In this document: positions 42,842 through 52,934 of the stretch, piece by piece | Layout: each line of letters opens with the position of its first letter | How positions within the stretch are numbered: position 1 is the stretch's first letter | Source: Triparma columacea | Lineage: Eukaryota > Sar > Bolidophyceae > Parmales > Triparmaceae | Direction: 5' to 3' | Length of the DNA stretch: 64,000 nt | Assembly (NCBI GenBank): GCA_030267965.1 | Contig: BRYA01000044.1 | Coordinates: forward strand, 4,250 to 68,249 | The notes under the pieces: model-generated | Seen by the model: the letters and a program-made list of their open reading frames with translations, nothing else | Told to the model about the DNA's origin: nothing | Databases searched by the model: none | Translations under genes and position numbers: made by a program

Positions 42842-44984
42842 ATGAACGACACTTCGTCAGCCATGAAAGTCGAGGTGAAGGAGAATTCTTCTGTGTGCTA
42901 CTTTCCGAGCAGAAATGAGGTTTTCTACAATCCTGTTCAGGTTTTGAACCGCGATCTATCAATCACGATGATCAGGCAGTTCGGGGAGACCCTCGTTAAG
43001 GAGAGGAAAGAGAAGCTGCTCAAAAAGCAGATTAGGAAAGACTGGTTATCAAAGGACGAGAACGCAACCGTCTCTAAGACGGGTCTACGCCACCCGAAGA
43101 AGGGGGTGAAGGAGCCGGACTACTTGGCCCAGGCTTCGGAGCAGTTGGCAGGGACGAATTGGTTTGCCGAAGTTGACAAGGAGCATAATGAGAGGGTGGC
43201 GTGGAGGAAGGCTGTCAAGTCTGGGGATGCGGAGCTCCCGGAGCGCCCCCCTCCAGGCCTCAAGATCTTGGACTGCCTTGCGGCTTCCGGGCTTCGCTCT
43301 ATGCGCTACTTCAAGGAAATCAAGAATGTGGACCTGGTGGCTGTGAACGACCTCGACCCCGCTGCAATTGAGCTTGCCGAGGTGAGATCAACATGACGCG
43401 AGACCGGGAGGGGAATTGGGGAGGGGGGAGGGGGGGTTGGGGGGTGGGGGGGCTTTTTATCATTAGCTAACCTTCAGTCGTTCGCTTCCGCTCTCTCTCT
43501 CACACAGAACAACATTGAGGTGAATGGTGTTGACCCTTCCGTTGTCAGGACGAGGGTGGGGGATGGGACTATGCTGTGCTATGAGGTGAGTGGTGCAAAC
43601 AATGGATGGTGGCACCTTATCTTGTATTAGAAATTAACGTTATCGTGTCCTTCCCTCGGCTCGCCGCTTCGCTCGTCGCTCCCCACTGTCGCTTCGCCCC
43701 ACACAGGCTCGAAGCGGAGTTGAAACTGTCCGCGACGACCCGAGGGGCAAGAATATTGTCGATCCTAAGTTCCCGATCAAGGGCAAATTCGACGTGATTG
43801 ATTTAGACCCTTATGGCTCCTGCGCCCCCTTCACCGACTGCGCCGTTCAGGCGATTTCGAACGGCGGCCTTCTCTGTCTGACGTCAACCGACATGGCCGT
43901 GCTGTCCGGGAACCATGCAGACACCTGCTTCTCCAAGTATAGCGCCATGCCCATGCACAAGAGTGGTTACTTGCACGAGCTGGCGCTTCGAATCTTCTTG
44001 CAGAGCGTGGAGAGCCAAGCTAACAAATATGGCAAGCACATTGTTCCGCTTGCGAGTTTTGGGATTGATTTCTACATCAGAGTCTTCGTTAGGGTGTACG
44101 AAAGTCCAGTTGAGGTTAAGAAGTCTTCCACAAAGATGGGGTACGTGTACCAAAGCACCGGGTGCCCCTCGTTCAACGTAGTCCCGACCGGGACATTCAC
44201 TGGGAGATCCTATGTCCCCACCATCCTCAATACAGTTGCCGAGTCGGGTGGCGTGTGCGCCGAGACTGGCCGGCCCCTCAAGGTCGCAGGCCCAGTGTGG
44301 ATTGCCCCCATACATTCCCAGGACTTTGTGTCTTCGTGCATCAAGAGGGTGGAGGATCAGAAGACTGGGAAAGTGGAGCCTGACGCTCCCCTTCCGACGA
44401 CTAAGCGCCTCCATGGCCTCCTAACTACGGCGTTCGAGGAGCTCCCCGACCAACCCCTTTATTACCTTCTTCCCAACCTCTGCTCCACCCTCCGCTGCAC
44501 TGTCCCGCCCCGCTCGCAATTCATCGCCCAGATGGAGAAGTTGGGGTACAAGGTGTCTGCTTCGCACAAGGAGGCTGACGCCATTAAGACCGACGCCCCT
44601 AACGACGTGATCTGGGATGTCCTTCGAAACTGGGTGCGCTTGCACCCTATCAGCGCCAAAAGAAAGCAGAAGGGGGGTGAGACGTGGGGTGGAAAGGACG
44701 GCCTGACGGCGAGTATGAAGATTCTCCAGACTGAGCCCAAGTTTCAGTGCGACTTCGAGGACTTGTCTTCCAAGAGCTTGCAGGAGAGGAAGAAGGCGGT
44801 GCGGTACCCAATGAACCCGGAGGCAAATTGGGGTCCCAAGTCAAGGGGGGGGCTTGGAGTTGTTGGGAAGAGGGCGGCCGAAGAGACAAAGGAAAAGGAG
44901 ATGGGAGAGGACGAGAAGGGAGGAGAAGATGGAGGTGGGGAATCGCGACCAAAGAAAAAAAATAGAGGAGAGGAAAGGACATAA
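42842..44984 (+). CDS. TRM1: tRNA (guanine26-N2)-dimethyltransferase TRM1
   Basis: Exons 42842-43381, 43508-43585 and 43707-44984, all phase 0, give 631 aa. It uses S-adenosylmethionine to make N2,N2-dimethylguanosine at position 26 of tRNA. Seen: SSVCYFPSRNEVFYNPVQV, LDCLAASGLRSMRY (SAM-binding loop), NDLDPAAIELA, FDVIDLDPYGSCAPF (catalytic DPY box), LASFGIDFYIRVFVRVY, and a zinc-type GGVCAETGRPL region. The C terminus is long, basic and charged, likely for RNA binding or nuclear localisation. Introns 1 and 2 are about 120 nt; intron 2 ends in a TCGCTTCG-rich stretch. Confidence 0.95.
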
Positions 44985-45070
44985 AGTAATGAAATAAACC
45001 CTTAACCAACTCTTCGTCCAACAAACTCGCCCTCTACTGTTACATGACCCTACCAATCATCCGACCCTAT

Positions 45071-46225
45071 CTAAATCCCAACGCCAGGATACGAGTAGTC
45101 GCCGTATGGCTGGAAAAGCTCCGAGCTCCCCCCCTTGCCACTCCTGAATCCCGACCCTGAACCGCCCTTCGTGCTCCAAGTTGTGTTGAAGTTCGCGCTC
45201 TTCCTAAAATTCTCGTCCTCCTCCTCCTCCTCATCCTCGTACTCCTCGTCGTCGAACTTGTAGTCCCTTCCTTTGTACTCGGTGCCAGTCCACCAATCCT
45301 TGTCTTCATCGCTATCTTCGTCGCCATCATCCCTCCTTCCCCCCCGGCGGCGGCTGCTACTGTCGCTCTTCTTTTCCTCTTTGTCCTTTTTGTCCGACTT
45401 TCTGTACTTCTTTTCGATGTCCCTCCTCTTCTTTCGGTTCTCAGCGCTCTCCCACCAATTGGGTAGGTTCTTGTACCATTTGTCGAGCTTTACCTCCTCC
45501 TCCGCGAAATCGCCCTCCTTATCATCCCACTTGAGCGTCCGTCGCTTCAGGTTGAGGCGCTCCTCCTCGATTGCGTACTTGAGGTTTCGAAGCCTCCAGA
45601 AGCTCGCCTCCTTGTAAAGCATGGTAAGCACCTCCTTGTCTCGGGGCAACACGCCGTCCCTTAAGAACTTGAGTATATGCCTGAAGGACCACCAATCGCG
45701 GTCGACGTGCACCACACCTTCCTCACCGTTGGTTAGGGGAGAGTCGTCCTCAAGCAAGGCTGACAATAGGGAGCCGGGCTCCCTTGTCAAAATTATCTCA
45801 GATAACTCAAACAGCTGGCCGCCGACGTTGATTTTCACCTTCTTGTACTCCTTAGTGCCCCCCTTCAAGTAATCGTGGGGGAACCAGTCCTCCCTTTTCA
45901 TGAGTTGATGCTCCTGCTTGTCCTGCTCGTTGGCAAGAGCATCCTCACGGGCCTTGCGGCGCTCCTCGCGAAGAAATGCCCTCTGGCGGGCGAGTTTGTA
46001 TGCCTCCTGGGGGGGTGAGGGGGGGAGAGGGGCGGGGAGGTCAGCGTAGAACAAAGAAAATGGAACAATGGTCGAAGAAGAAGTTAAAACTGTCTCAACC
46101 AAAAAGGGAATACGTACGGTCTTAAGCTCGCTTGCCCTCTGCTCGAGGACGGTACCCTCCAAACTGAGCTTCTGTTGGATGCCCCCGAGGACATCGTCGA
46201 TTATTAGACCTCTTTCTGAGTCCAT
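45071..46225 (-). CDS. BTB/POZ (T1-type, KCTD-like) domain protein with coiled-coil and acidic tail
   Basis: Exons 46225-46118 and 46006-45071 (phase 0) give 347 aa. The T1/BTB domain begins VKINVGGQLFELSEIILT and runs through GSLLSALLED, VHVDRDWWSFRHILKFLRDG and LYKEASFWRLRNLKYAI. KCTD-type domains oligomerise and often serve as cullin-3 adaptors. Before it lies a charged helix (LARQRAFLREERRKARED); after it a Lys-rich then strongly acidic region, ending with a Gly/Ser/Tyr-rich tail. It converges on TRM1 with 86 nt between stops. Confidence 0.85.
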   Translation of the reverse strand: MDSERGLIIDDVLGGIQQKLSLEGTVLEQRASELKTVRIPFLVETVLTSSSTIVPFSLFYADLPAPLPPSPPQEAYKLARQRAFLREERRKAREDALANEQDKQEHQLMKREDWFPHDYLKGGTKEYKKVKINVGGQLFELSEIILTREPGSLLSALLEDDSPLTNGEEGVVHVDRDWWSFRHILKFLRDGVLPRDKEVLTMLYKEASFWRLRNLKYAIEEERLNLKRRTLKWDDKEGDFAEEEVKLDKWYKNLPNWWESAENRKKRRDIEKKYRKSDKKDKEEKKSDSSSRRRGGRRDDGDEDSDEDKDWWTGTEYKGRDYKFDDEEYEDEEEEEDENFRKSANFNTTWSTKGGSGSGFRSGKGGSSELFQPYGDYSYPGVGI

Positions 46226-46501
46226 TCACTTCTTTGGCCCAAGCCCAGAGCAACAGTCAAAGAAAGGAGGTGAAGAGAAAAAAGAGCATCATTTCTCATT
46301 GAAAAACGTTCTCAAAGGTGGTCTGTGTTATGTTAGGGGGTTGGTGGGGGTGGGGGGTCGCATTAGCGAATTAATCCTCAACTCCGACTAGTCACGCACT
46401 TCTCTCTGGTGGAATTCTTGGGAGGAGAGTTGCAAATTTGGTCAGGTGAGCCCACCTTGGAAGACAATTTTTCTCTCCAAGTTCTCTGAACACCTTGAAG
46501 A

Positions 46502-47773
46502 ATGAACGGAATATTTATTATTATGGCATCGATTGTATCTCTTGCGGTCGCGCAACAGTCCCCGGTTTTAATTATTCCTGGTACTGGCGGAAACAGACTG
46601 GAGGCCCGCTTGGACAAGAGTGAGGGTAGGTGGCATGGAAGAACTCCAACCCAAACCTTGTTGACTGTGGAGCGATGGTTACAGCAAACTGACCCCCTTC
46701 CCCCCCCCGTCGCAGTGCCCCACTTCTATTGCTCGAAGAAGGCGGACTGGTACGACCTCTGGTTGGATGTGAAGCAGCTACTCCCGGGGGCTATAGATTG
46801 CTGGTGTGAGAACATCAAGCTCCTCTATGACGCCGAGACTTCCACCTTCTCCAATAATAAGGGCGTTGAGACAAGGGTTCCCTGCTACGGGGATGTTTGC
46901 GGCATCGAATACCTTGACCCCAGCCTGAAGATTGGGGACAGTGCCTATTTCCATGACATTATTCAGGCGTTTGCCGACAAGGGATACGTGAGGGGTGAGA
47001 ATATTGTCAGTGCTCCGTACGACTTCAGATACAGCGCGCACAGCAACAAGGACGACTATGTCAATGCGACCATGACGCTCGCTGAGGACCTCTATGAGAA
47101 GACTGGGCAAAAGGTTTTGTGGGTCTCTCACTCCATGGGGGGGCTCTGGTCACACTATATCCTCTCCAAGGCTGACCAGGCTTGGAAGGACAAGTACATT
47201 GAGGCCTGGGTGCCAGTTGCCCCCGCCTACGGCGGAACCGCTAACGAGATGAAGCTCTTTGCCAGCGGAAACAACGAGGGCATCCCGGGGGTCAGCGGGA
47301 AGACCGTCAGGGAGGAGCAGCGCAGCTACGAATCCAACTTCTGGCTCCTCCCCTCATTGTATTTGTGGGATGAGAACGAGGTCCTTGTGACGACCCCCTC
47401 TAGAAGCTACACCAGCAAGGACTTCGCGGATTTCTTCGTTGACATCGGGTTCCCCGACGGGAAGCAAATTTATGAGGCCATGAAGAACGAGGTGTACGGG
47501 CTGGAGGACCCCGGCCTGCCTACTTTCGTGCGCTACGGCGTGGGCCAGGAGACCCCTGCTAGTTATGAATACACCAAGGCAGGAGACTGGGACAACGGCC
47601 TCAAGCAGACCAACGAGGACGGCGACGGGACCGTGAACAGGAGGAGCCTCGAAGCTGGACTAGCCATGAAGTGGGAGAACGCGGACCACAAGGCTTTCGA
47701 TGGGGAAGACCATACCAGCGTCTTGAAGAACAAGGACCTCATTGCCGAACTATTGGAGTTAGCCAACGCGTAA
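46502..47773 (+). CDS. LCAT-like phospholipase/acyltransferase (lysosomal PLA2 type)
   Basis: Exons 46502-46625 and 46716-47773 give 393 aa. The 90-nt intron is a multiple of three and has no stop, so the frame reads through it; alignment memory of the family (LDKS-VPHFYCSKK...WLDVKQLLP...DCW) supports splicing. A signal peptide is likely (IFIIMASIVSLAVAQ). Seen: SPVLIIPGTGGNRLEA, APYDFRYS, the nucleophile in SHSMGG, AWVPVAPAYGG, the acid in EDGDGTVN and His in GEDHTSVL. Enzymes of this type deacylate phospholipids or transfer the acyl group in lysosome-like compartments or the cell exterior. Confidence 0.9.
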   Translation: MNGIFIIMASIVSLAVAQQSPVLIIPGTGGNRLEARLDKSEGRWHGRTPTQTLLTVERWLQQTDPLPPPVAVPHFYCSKKADWYDLWLDVKQLLPGAIDCWCENIKLLYDAETSTFSNNKGVETRVPCYGDVCGIEYLDPSLKIGDSAYFHDIIQAFADKGYVRGENIVSAPYDFRYSAHSNKDDYVNATMTLAEDLYEKTGQKVLWVSHSMGGLWSHYILSKADQAWKDKYIEAWVPVAPAYGGTANEMKLFASGNNEGIPGVSGKTVREEQRSYESNFWLLPSLYLWDENEVLVTTPSRSYTSKDFADFFVDIGFPDGKQIYEAMKNEVYGLEDPGLPTFVRYGVGQETPASYEYTKAGDWDNGLKQTNEDGDGTVNRRSLEAGLAMKWENADHKAFDGEDHTSVLKNKDLIAELLELANA

Positions 47774-48159
47774 AGAGGGGACTGGCGGAATAATGGTCGC
47801 GGGGGGTTGAGGGGTGGAGGGGGCGATAACGAATGCACTGGCCAAACGAAGCTAGGACTCATAAGTCGGAACGCGAGTGATCGATCCAAAAAAGTTATAG
47901 CTAAGACGTTGCCATTGAACTGCGCTAATTTCCGCTTATGTGGTTGAATTTTTGAGGTCTTGCCCAGGTCTTGGAATGTTTTCTTCCTTTGCACTCTCCT
48001 CCTGCCCCTATTCTATTTACCCACCAAGACTTTTCGTTGGCTTCTACTGTATATACACGTTCCTAATAAACGATATCACGCCTATATCAGGAGTCTTGAG
48101 TCCGATAATTCGTCCATAACCTGCACTAGCCTCTTGCACATTCTTGAGGTCCTCAAGGA
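47774..48159. other. Intergenic region
   Basis: Between two plus-strand genes. A frame at 47960-48163 runs into the MTHFR start region but shows no family features; I see no RNA gene. Confidence 0.5.
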
Positions 48160-50274
48160 ATGAAGATTGTTGAGAAGCTTTTGGCGCTCAAAACGCAAAA
48201 TGGAGAAAGGTCGGTGTCATCTTCGTCGGCTTCTAGTGCCACTTCCTCTCTGTTGTCCGATGAAGACGTTGTTATGAATTCTACAATGAAAAGTCGACCA
48301 GCCATGCCCAAAGACATTCTTCCACCACCCCCTCAAAAAGCGGTGAACCCGTATTATAGCTTTGAGTTCTTCCCCCCGAAGACGGAAGCCGGGTTGGACA
48401 ATCTTTATGAGCGCATCGATCGCATGAAGGAACTGGAGCCTCTGTTCATTGATGTGACTTGGGGTGCTGGTGGGGGCACGGAGAGGGAGACAGTGGCGAT
48501 TGCTAGTTATGCTCAGCAATACTGTGGGCTTGATGTTTTGATGCATCTGACGGCTACGGGGTTGACTAAGGATCAGGTGAGGGCTAGAAGCTAGGAGCAA
48601 GGAGGAGCAGAGCAAAAACGTGATCATCATTCCTTGTCTTGCTTCGCGCTGCGGCCCACCTACCACTATTTACAATCCAGTCGCCCGCTCTTTGCCCACT
48701 AACGCAACCCCTTCGGCGACTCGCTTCGTTCGCCGCAGATAAAGAGGGCCCTGGAGACTGCCAAGGATGCAGGAGTTCACAATATTTTGGCGTTACGGGG
48801 TGATGCTGGCAAAGGTCAGAGCACGTGGACAGCCCACCCCGATGGGTTCAAGAATGCTACTGAGCTCGTGCGTTTCATAAGGAGCGAGTACGGGGACTAC
48901 TTTGGAATTGCCGTTGCCGGCCACCCTGAGGGTCATATCGACGGCAGCGGTATCGATAGCGACCTCGTATTTCTTAAGGAGAAGATCGACGCCGGGGCGG
49001 ACTTCATCATCACTCAATTCTTCTATGATGTTGATGTCTTCATCAACTACGTGGATAAGTGCAAGGCCACCGGAATCAACTGCCCGATAATACCGGGCAT
49101 CATGCCGATCCAGTCTTACCCCTCCTTCGTCCGCATGACGAGATTCTGCAAGACTAAGGTCAATGATCATGTATTTGAGATGCTTCTCCCCGTCAAGGAT
49201 AACGACGAGGCTGTTAAGACCAAGGGAGTGGAACTAGCGGTTGAGATGTGCCAGCAGCTTCTGAGGGAGGGGTACTGTGACGGAATACACTTCTATACTC
49301 TCAACCTAGAAAGGAGCGTTAGGAGGATACTGGAGAATATGGGTGCCTTAGACACCTCTGACCACGCCCGTGAATGCAAGGTCGAGAGGAAGCTACCTTG
49401 GCGTCCCTCCACTCTGGCAAGTCGCCAGAAGGAGGAGGTGAGGCCAATCAATTGGGCTAACAGGCCAAAGAGTTATATGAAGAGGACTGAGGACTGGGAT
49501 GAGTTCCCGAACGGGAGGTGGGGAGACAGTAGGTCTCCTGCCTTTGGGGAATTGAGCGACAGCCACTTCTATAGGTTCACCCTTGGGAACGTGGATGACA
49601 GGAAGGCAATGCTCGGGGAGAGTCCGACCGTACTCCAGGACGTCTACCAGGTCTTCTCCGACTACATCGAGGGGAAGATCCCTCTCCTTCCGTGGTGCGA
49701 GGCTTCCCTCCAGCCCGAGTCCTTTACCATCCAGAAGGAGCTCGCTGCCCTCAATAGGGCCGGCTTCCTCACAATAAACTCACAGCCGGCTGTCAACGGG
49801 GTGACGAGCGACGATCATGTCTTCGGTTGGGGCGGGAAGGGAGGCTTTTGCTACCAGAAGGCCTACGCCGAATGCTTCGTCTCCCCCGAAAACTTGGAAA
49901 AGCTCCTGAAAAGCGCGGAGTCGAGGGAGTCGCTCAATATTTACGCCGTGAACTCTAGGGGGGATCAGTCAGTCCTTGGGGAAAACGGGGGTGGGGTGAC
50001 GGCCCTCACCTGGGGGGTCTTCCCAAACAGAGAGATCCTCCAACCCACTGTTTTCGACCCTGACACATTCTCCGGCGTTTGGGCTGAGGAGGCCTTCAGC
50101 CTCTGGAAAACAATGTGGCTCAGCCTTTACGAGGAGGACGGCGAAAGCTATGAGCTCATCGACCAGATTTACGACACCTTTTTCCTGGTGGCTATTGTCG
50201 ACAACGAGTTCCAAAAGAACGACTCTCTCTGGAAGTGCTTGCTAGAGGTGGGCGGTGTGAACACTGTGGAATGA
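48160..50274 (+). CDS. MTHFR: Methylenetetrahydrofolate reductase
   Basis: Exons 48160-48576 and 48739-50274 (phase 0) give 650 aa, the full eukaryotic length. The FAD-binding barrel has YYSFEFFPPKTEAG, LFIDVTWGAGG, LMHLTATGLTKDQ, NILALRGDAG and DFIITQFFYDVDVF. The C-terminal domain begins near RPINWANRPKSYMKRTEDW and includes LPWCEASLQPE, HVFGWGGKGGFCYQKAY and ALTWGVFPNREILQPT; in animals it carries S-adenosylmethionine inhibition. The enzyme makes 5-methyl-THF for methionine synthesis. A Ser-rich stretch near the N terminus could be regulatory. The intron carries the TCGCTTCG motif before its acceptor. Confidence 0.96.
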
Positions 50275-50367
50275 GCGCCAATAAGTATAATCGAATAGAG
50301 ACAACAATCCGAATGTATACGTGAATTGATTATTATTAGAACTAAGAATCTTTCGGATTCATCAATC

Positions 50368-51823
50368 TCAATCAACTTCTTCTGCTGAGGCGGCCGGCTT
50401 CCCCTCCCCCACCCTACCCTCGACACTCTCGTACGCAGCCTTCAGCTCGTCGCTCCACTCCAGCATCCCGCAAAGCTTCTCTACCGAGTCGTCGCAATTC
50501 CCCGACACGAAGACGTCCCTGTAATTATAATCAGACCTGTCCCATCCGCCCACGTGCTCCCTGTTCAGAAGCACCCTTGGGACGCTATCGGAAACGAACT
50601 CTGGTATGCTGGCCACGGGCTGAACAGCGAGGCTGGTCCCGATAACGATAAGGAGGTCGGCCTGCCTGCAGTCCCTGTTTATGTTGTTATGGAAAACGTT
50701 GGGGAGGTCCTCCCCGAAAAATACAATGTCGGGTTTTCCGATCCCCCCGCACTTCGAGCAAATTGGGGGGACGCCATCTTCGATTATCGACTTAGAGACG
50801 AAGTCGATTGACATGGGAGACTTGCAGGAAGTGCACCTTGCAGTCCTGAAATGGCCATGGCATTCAATTACGCTCTGTGGTGACGAACGAAGCGAGGCGT
50901 TAGAAGAAATGTAGCTAGAAGGCTGTCAAAGAGCGTCTGTGTGCACACTTGTGCACAATAATCTTACCTCCTCTTTGACGCCTGCAATCACCTCCAAGCC
51001 ATCAATGTTTTGGGTGTAGTTGCGGAGAAGTAGCCCCTTGTCGTCCAAAACCTTAAGGAATGCGTGAGTCAGCGTTGGCAAGTGCCTCCCCGGCCAAATC
51101 TCGCTCGCCAGCATGACAAAAGGCGAAGGGTTCTTCTTGTAGAAATCAATATCAAAGACGGCGGTGGGGTGGGGAAGATTGTACTTTTCTAAGTTGTCGT
51201 AAAGCCCAGTACCAGGGGTGCGAAAGTCAGGGATTCCCGCAGCGACGCTGACCCCAGCTCCAGTGAGGACGACAATCCTCTTGTACTTCCCCGACTTTAG
51301 CCCCTCTGCGAGGTTCTCGATGGACGGAACATTGTCCTGAGGGGCGAAAGCGGGGATGGGGTGGGAGAGGGGGTTGGTATAAAACGCATTGAGCGTCTCC
51401 TGGGACCTCTTCCTCCATTCTTACCTCCCCGAATACATCAGTTCTCTTCACCCTCTCAGCCCCACCCCACTTTATACCCATAGAATTGAGGAGGTCGGTT
51501 ATCTTTGCAGCTGTCCCGGCGTCTGCGCTACCCCTTGCGGCAACAAGCCTCTCAATCATGTTCATTTGCGCATCTCCCAGGTCCCCTTCACCCTCCTCCT
51601 CTTCATCCTCTTCATTGTCAATGGAATCGTAGGCACCAAAGCCATCGTCATCAGATTCGTCATCACCGCTGTCTCTATCGTCGTCTCTATAATTTGTTTT
51701 GCCCACTTGTTCTACCTCATTGAGGTTGTCCTGCTCATTCTTTGCCACTAATCTCGCTGCAAGACTGGCGAGTTTAGAGGGTTGCTTCTTTTCAGCTTCA
51801 TCGTTTACGGCAAAGGTACTCAT
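50368..51823 (-). CDS. SIR2: Sirtuin (SIR2-family NAD-dependent deacylase, SIRT2-like)
   Basis: Exons 51823-51425, 51336-50968 and 50874-50368 (all phase 0) give 424 aa. Seen: VVLTGAGVSVAAGIPDFRTP (NAD loop), TQNIDGLE, catalytic His in ECHGHF, zinc cysteines in CTSCKSP and CSKCGG, then KPDIVFFGEDLP, LLIVIGTSLAVQPVASI and LLNRE. The N-terminal 120 residues are strongly acidic and disordered. Order and motifs resemble the SIRT2/HST2 class, which deacetylates histones and tubulin. The start is the ATG of MSTFAVNDEAE; in-frame sequence further up has no support. Confidence 0.93.
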
Positions 51824-52073
51824 GCTACAGGTAGGTGTGTAATGACTTGTCGGGATGCGAAATAGTACACGTGCTGCTTTTTTTAGCATGCAAACAAGAA
51901 TCTGAGCAGAGGGGCAAATCAGTTTGGCAATTTTATCAGCAGCCCTTGCGTGATATTGGCTCAAATTATAGGAAGCGGTTGTAATCGCGTTTTTATCGTC
52001 ATAAATAGCTTGCCGTGTTTAGAATCCACCAAAGTAATAGTTTTTCCCCTGTGCCCCGAAATCTCTGCGGCGC

Positions 52074-52807
52074 ATGGCTTCATTAAATCGATCCCTATAC
52101 GGCGTTCTCAAAGTGAATCCTTCTAGTTCGACTGCGGAGATCAAGAGTGCGTACCGGAAGCTGGCGTTACGCTATCACCCAGAGTAAGAATGCCCACGCA
52201 TGACACACACCCTGCCTCACATGTTCTGACTCACCCTACCATGCCCCGCCCTCGCCTTAGCCGTAATATAGATAACGCACAGAAGGCGTCGGAAGTTTTC
52301 AAGCAAATTTCTGAGGCCTATGATACCCTCGTTGATCCAGCAAAGAGAAAGATCTATGATAGGGAGTTTGGGGCTGGATCTGAGAACCTGTTTAGGCGGT
52401 CGGGGCCGGCCTCCGAGGGCTGGAATTACAACAATGTAAATAGTAGGAGGGGTTACGACCATAATAGCCAGAGGTACCGTCCGAATGGCCCCCCCGAGTC
52501 TGGGTCTGCTTACAATTTCAACCTTCACCAGCACATGCATTACGGCGACGAGATACGGAGCGCGAGCGGGAAAATAAGCGGCGAAGCGTTCACGAAGCTG
52601 CAACAGCAGGAGAGGTCTAGCGTGGCCTTCAAGAAGACCGAGAACGTCACCATGGGCATGTCTTATGAGGGAATGGGGGAGAGGAAGAAGGAGGTGACGT
52701 TGCAGGATATCAAGAAGAGCGTGGGAGACAGGGCGAGGGAGCGGAGGAAGAACCGGCGGACGAGAGTAAACGTAGATGGGGGTGCCGGGGGGTGTAACAT
52801 CTCATGA
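52074..52807 (+). CDS. J-domain (DnaJ-like) co-chaperone ending in a CaaX box
   Basis: Exons 52074-52183 and 52261-52807 (phase 2) give 218 aa. The J domain is at the N terminus: SLYGVLKVNPSSSTAEIKSA, YRKLALRYHPDRN with the HPD tripeptide split by the intron, and FKQISEAYDTLVDPAKRK. J-proteins stimulate Hsp70 ATPase. The rest is Asn/Gly/Tyr- and Lys/Arg-rich with no zinc finger. The protein ends Cys-Asn-Ile-Ser, which fits a CaaX signal for farnesylation and thus membrane attachment, known for type I J-proteins such as Ydj1 but less so for short ones. Confidence 0.88.
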
Positions 52808-52934
52808 TAACATAGCTACAATATATAGAAGACAAGAGTTTTTATTTTGTGAAAGCGTATTGAAAAATGTTGTTGTGATGTTGTGGTGTATTGTGTGCAT
52901 ATTGTTGTAGCGTGGCGTCGGGAACCCGCGGCAT

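Noticed and set aside
47960..48163. 67-aa ORF just before MTHFR
   Set aside because: It overlaps the MTHFR start in another frame and shows no conserved motif; more likely 5' UTR.
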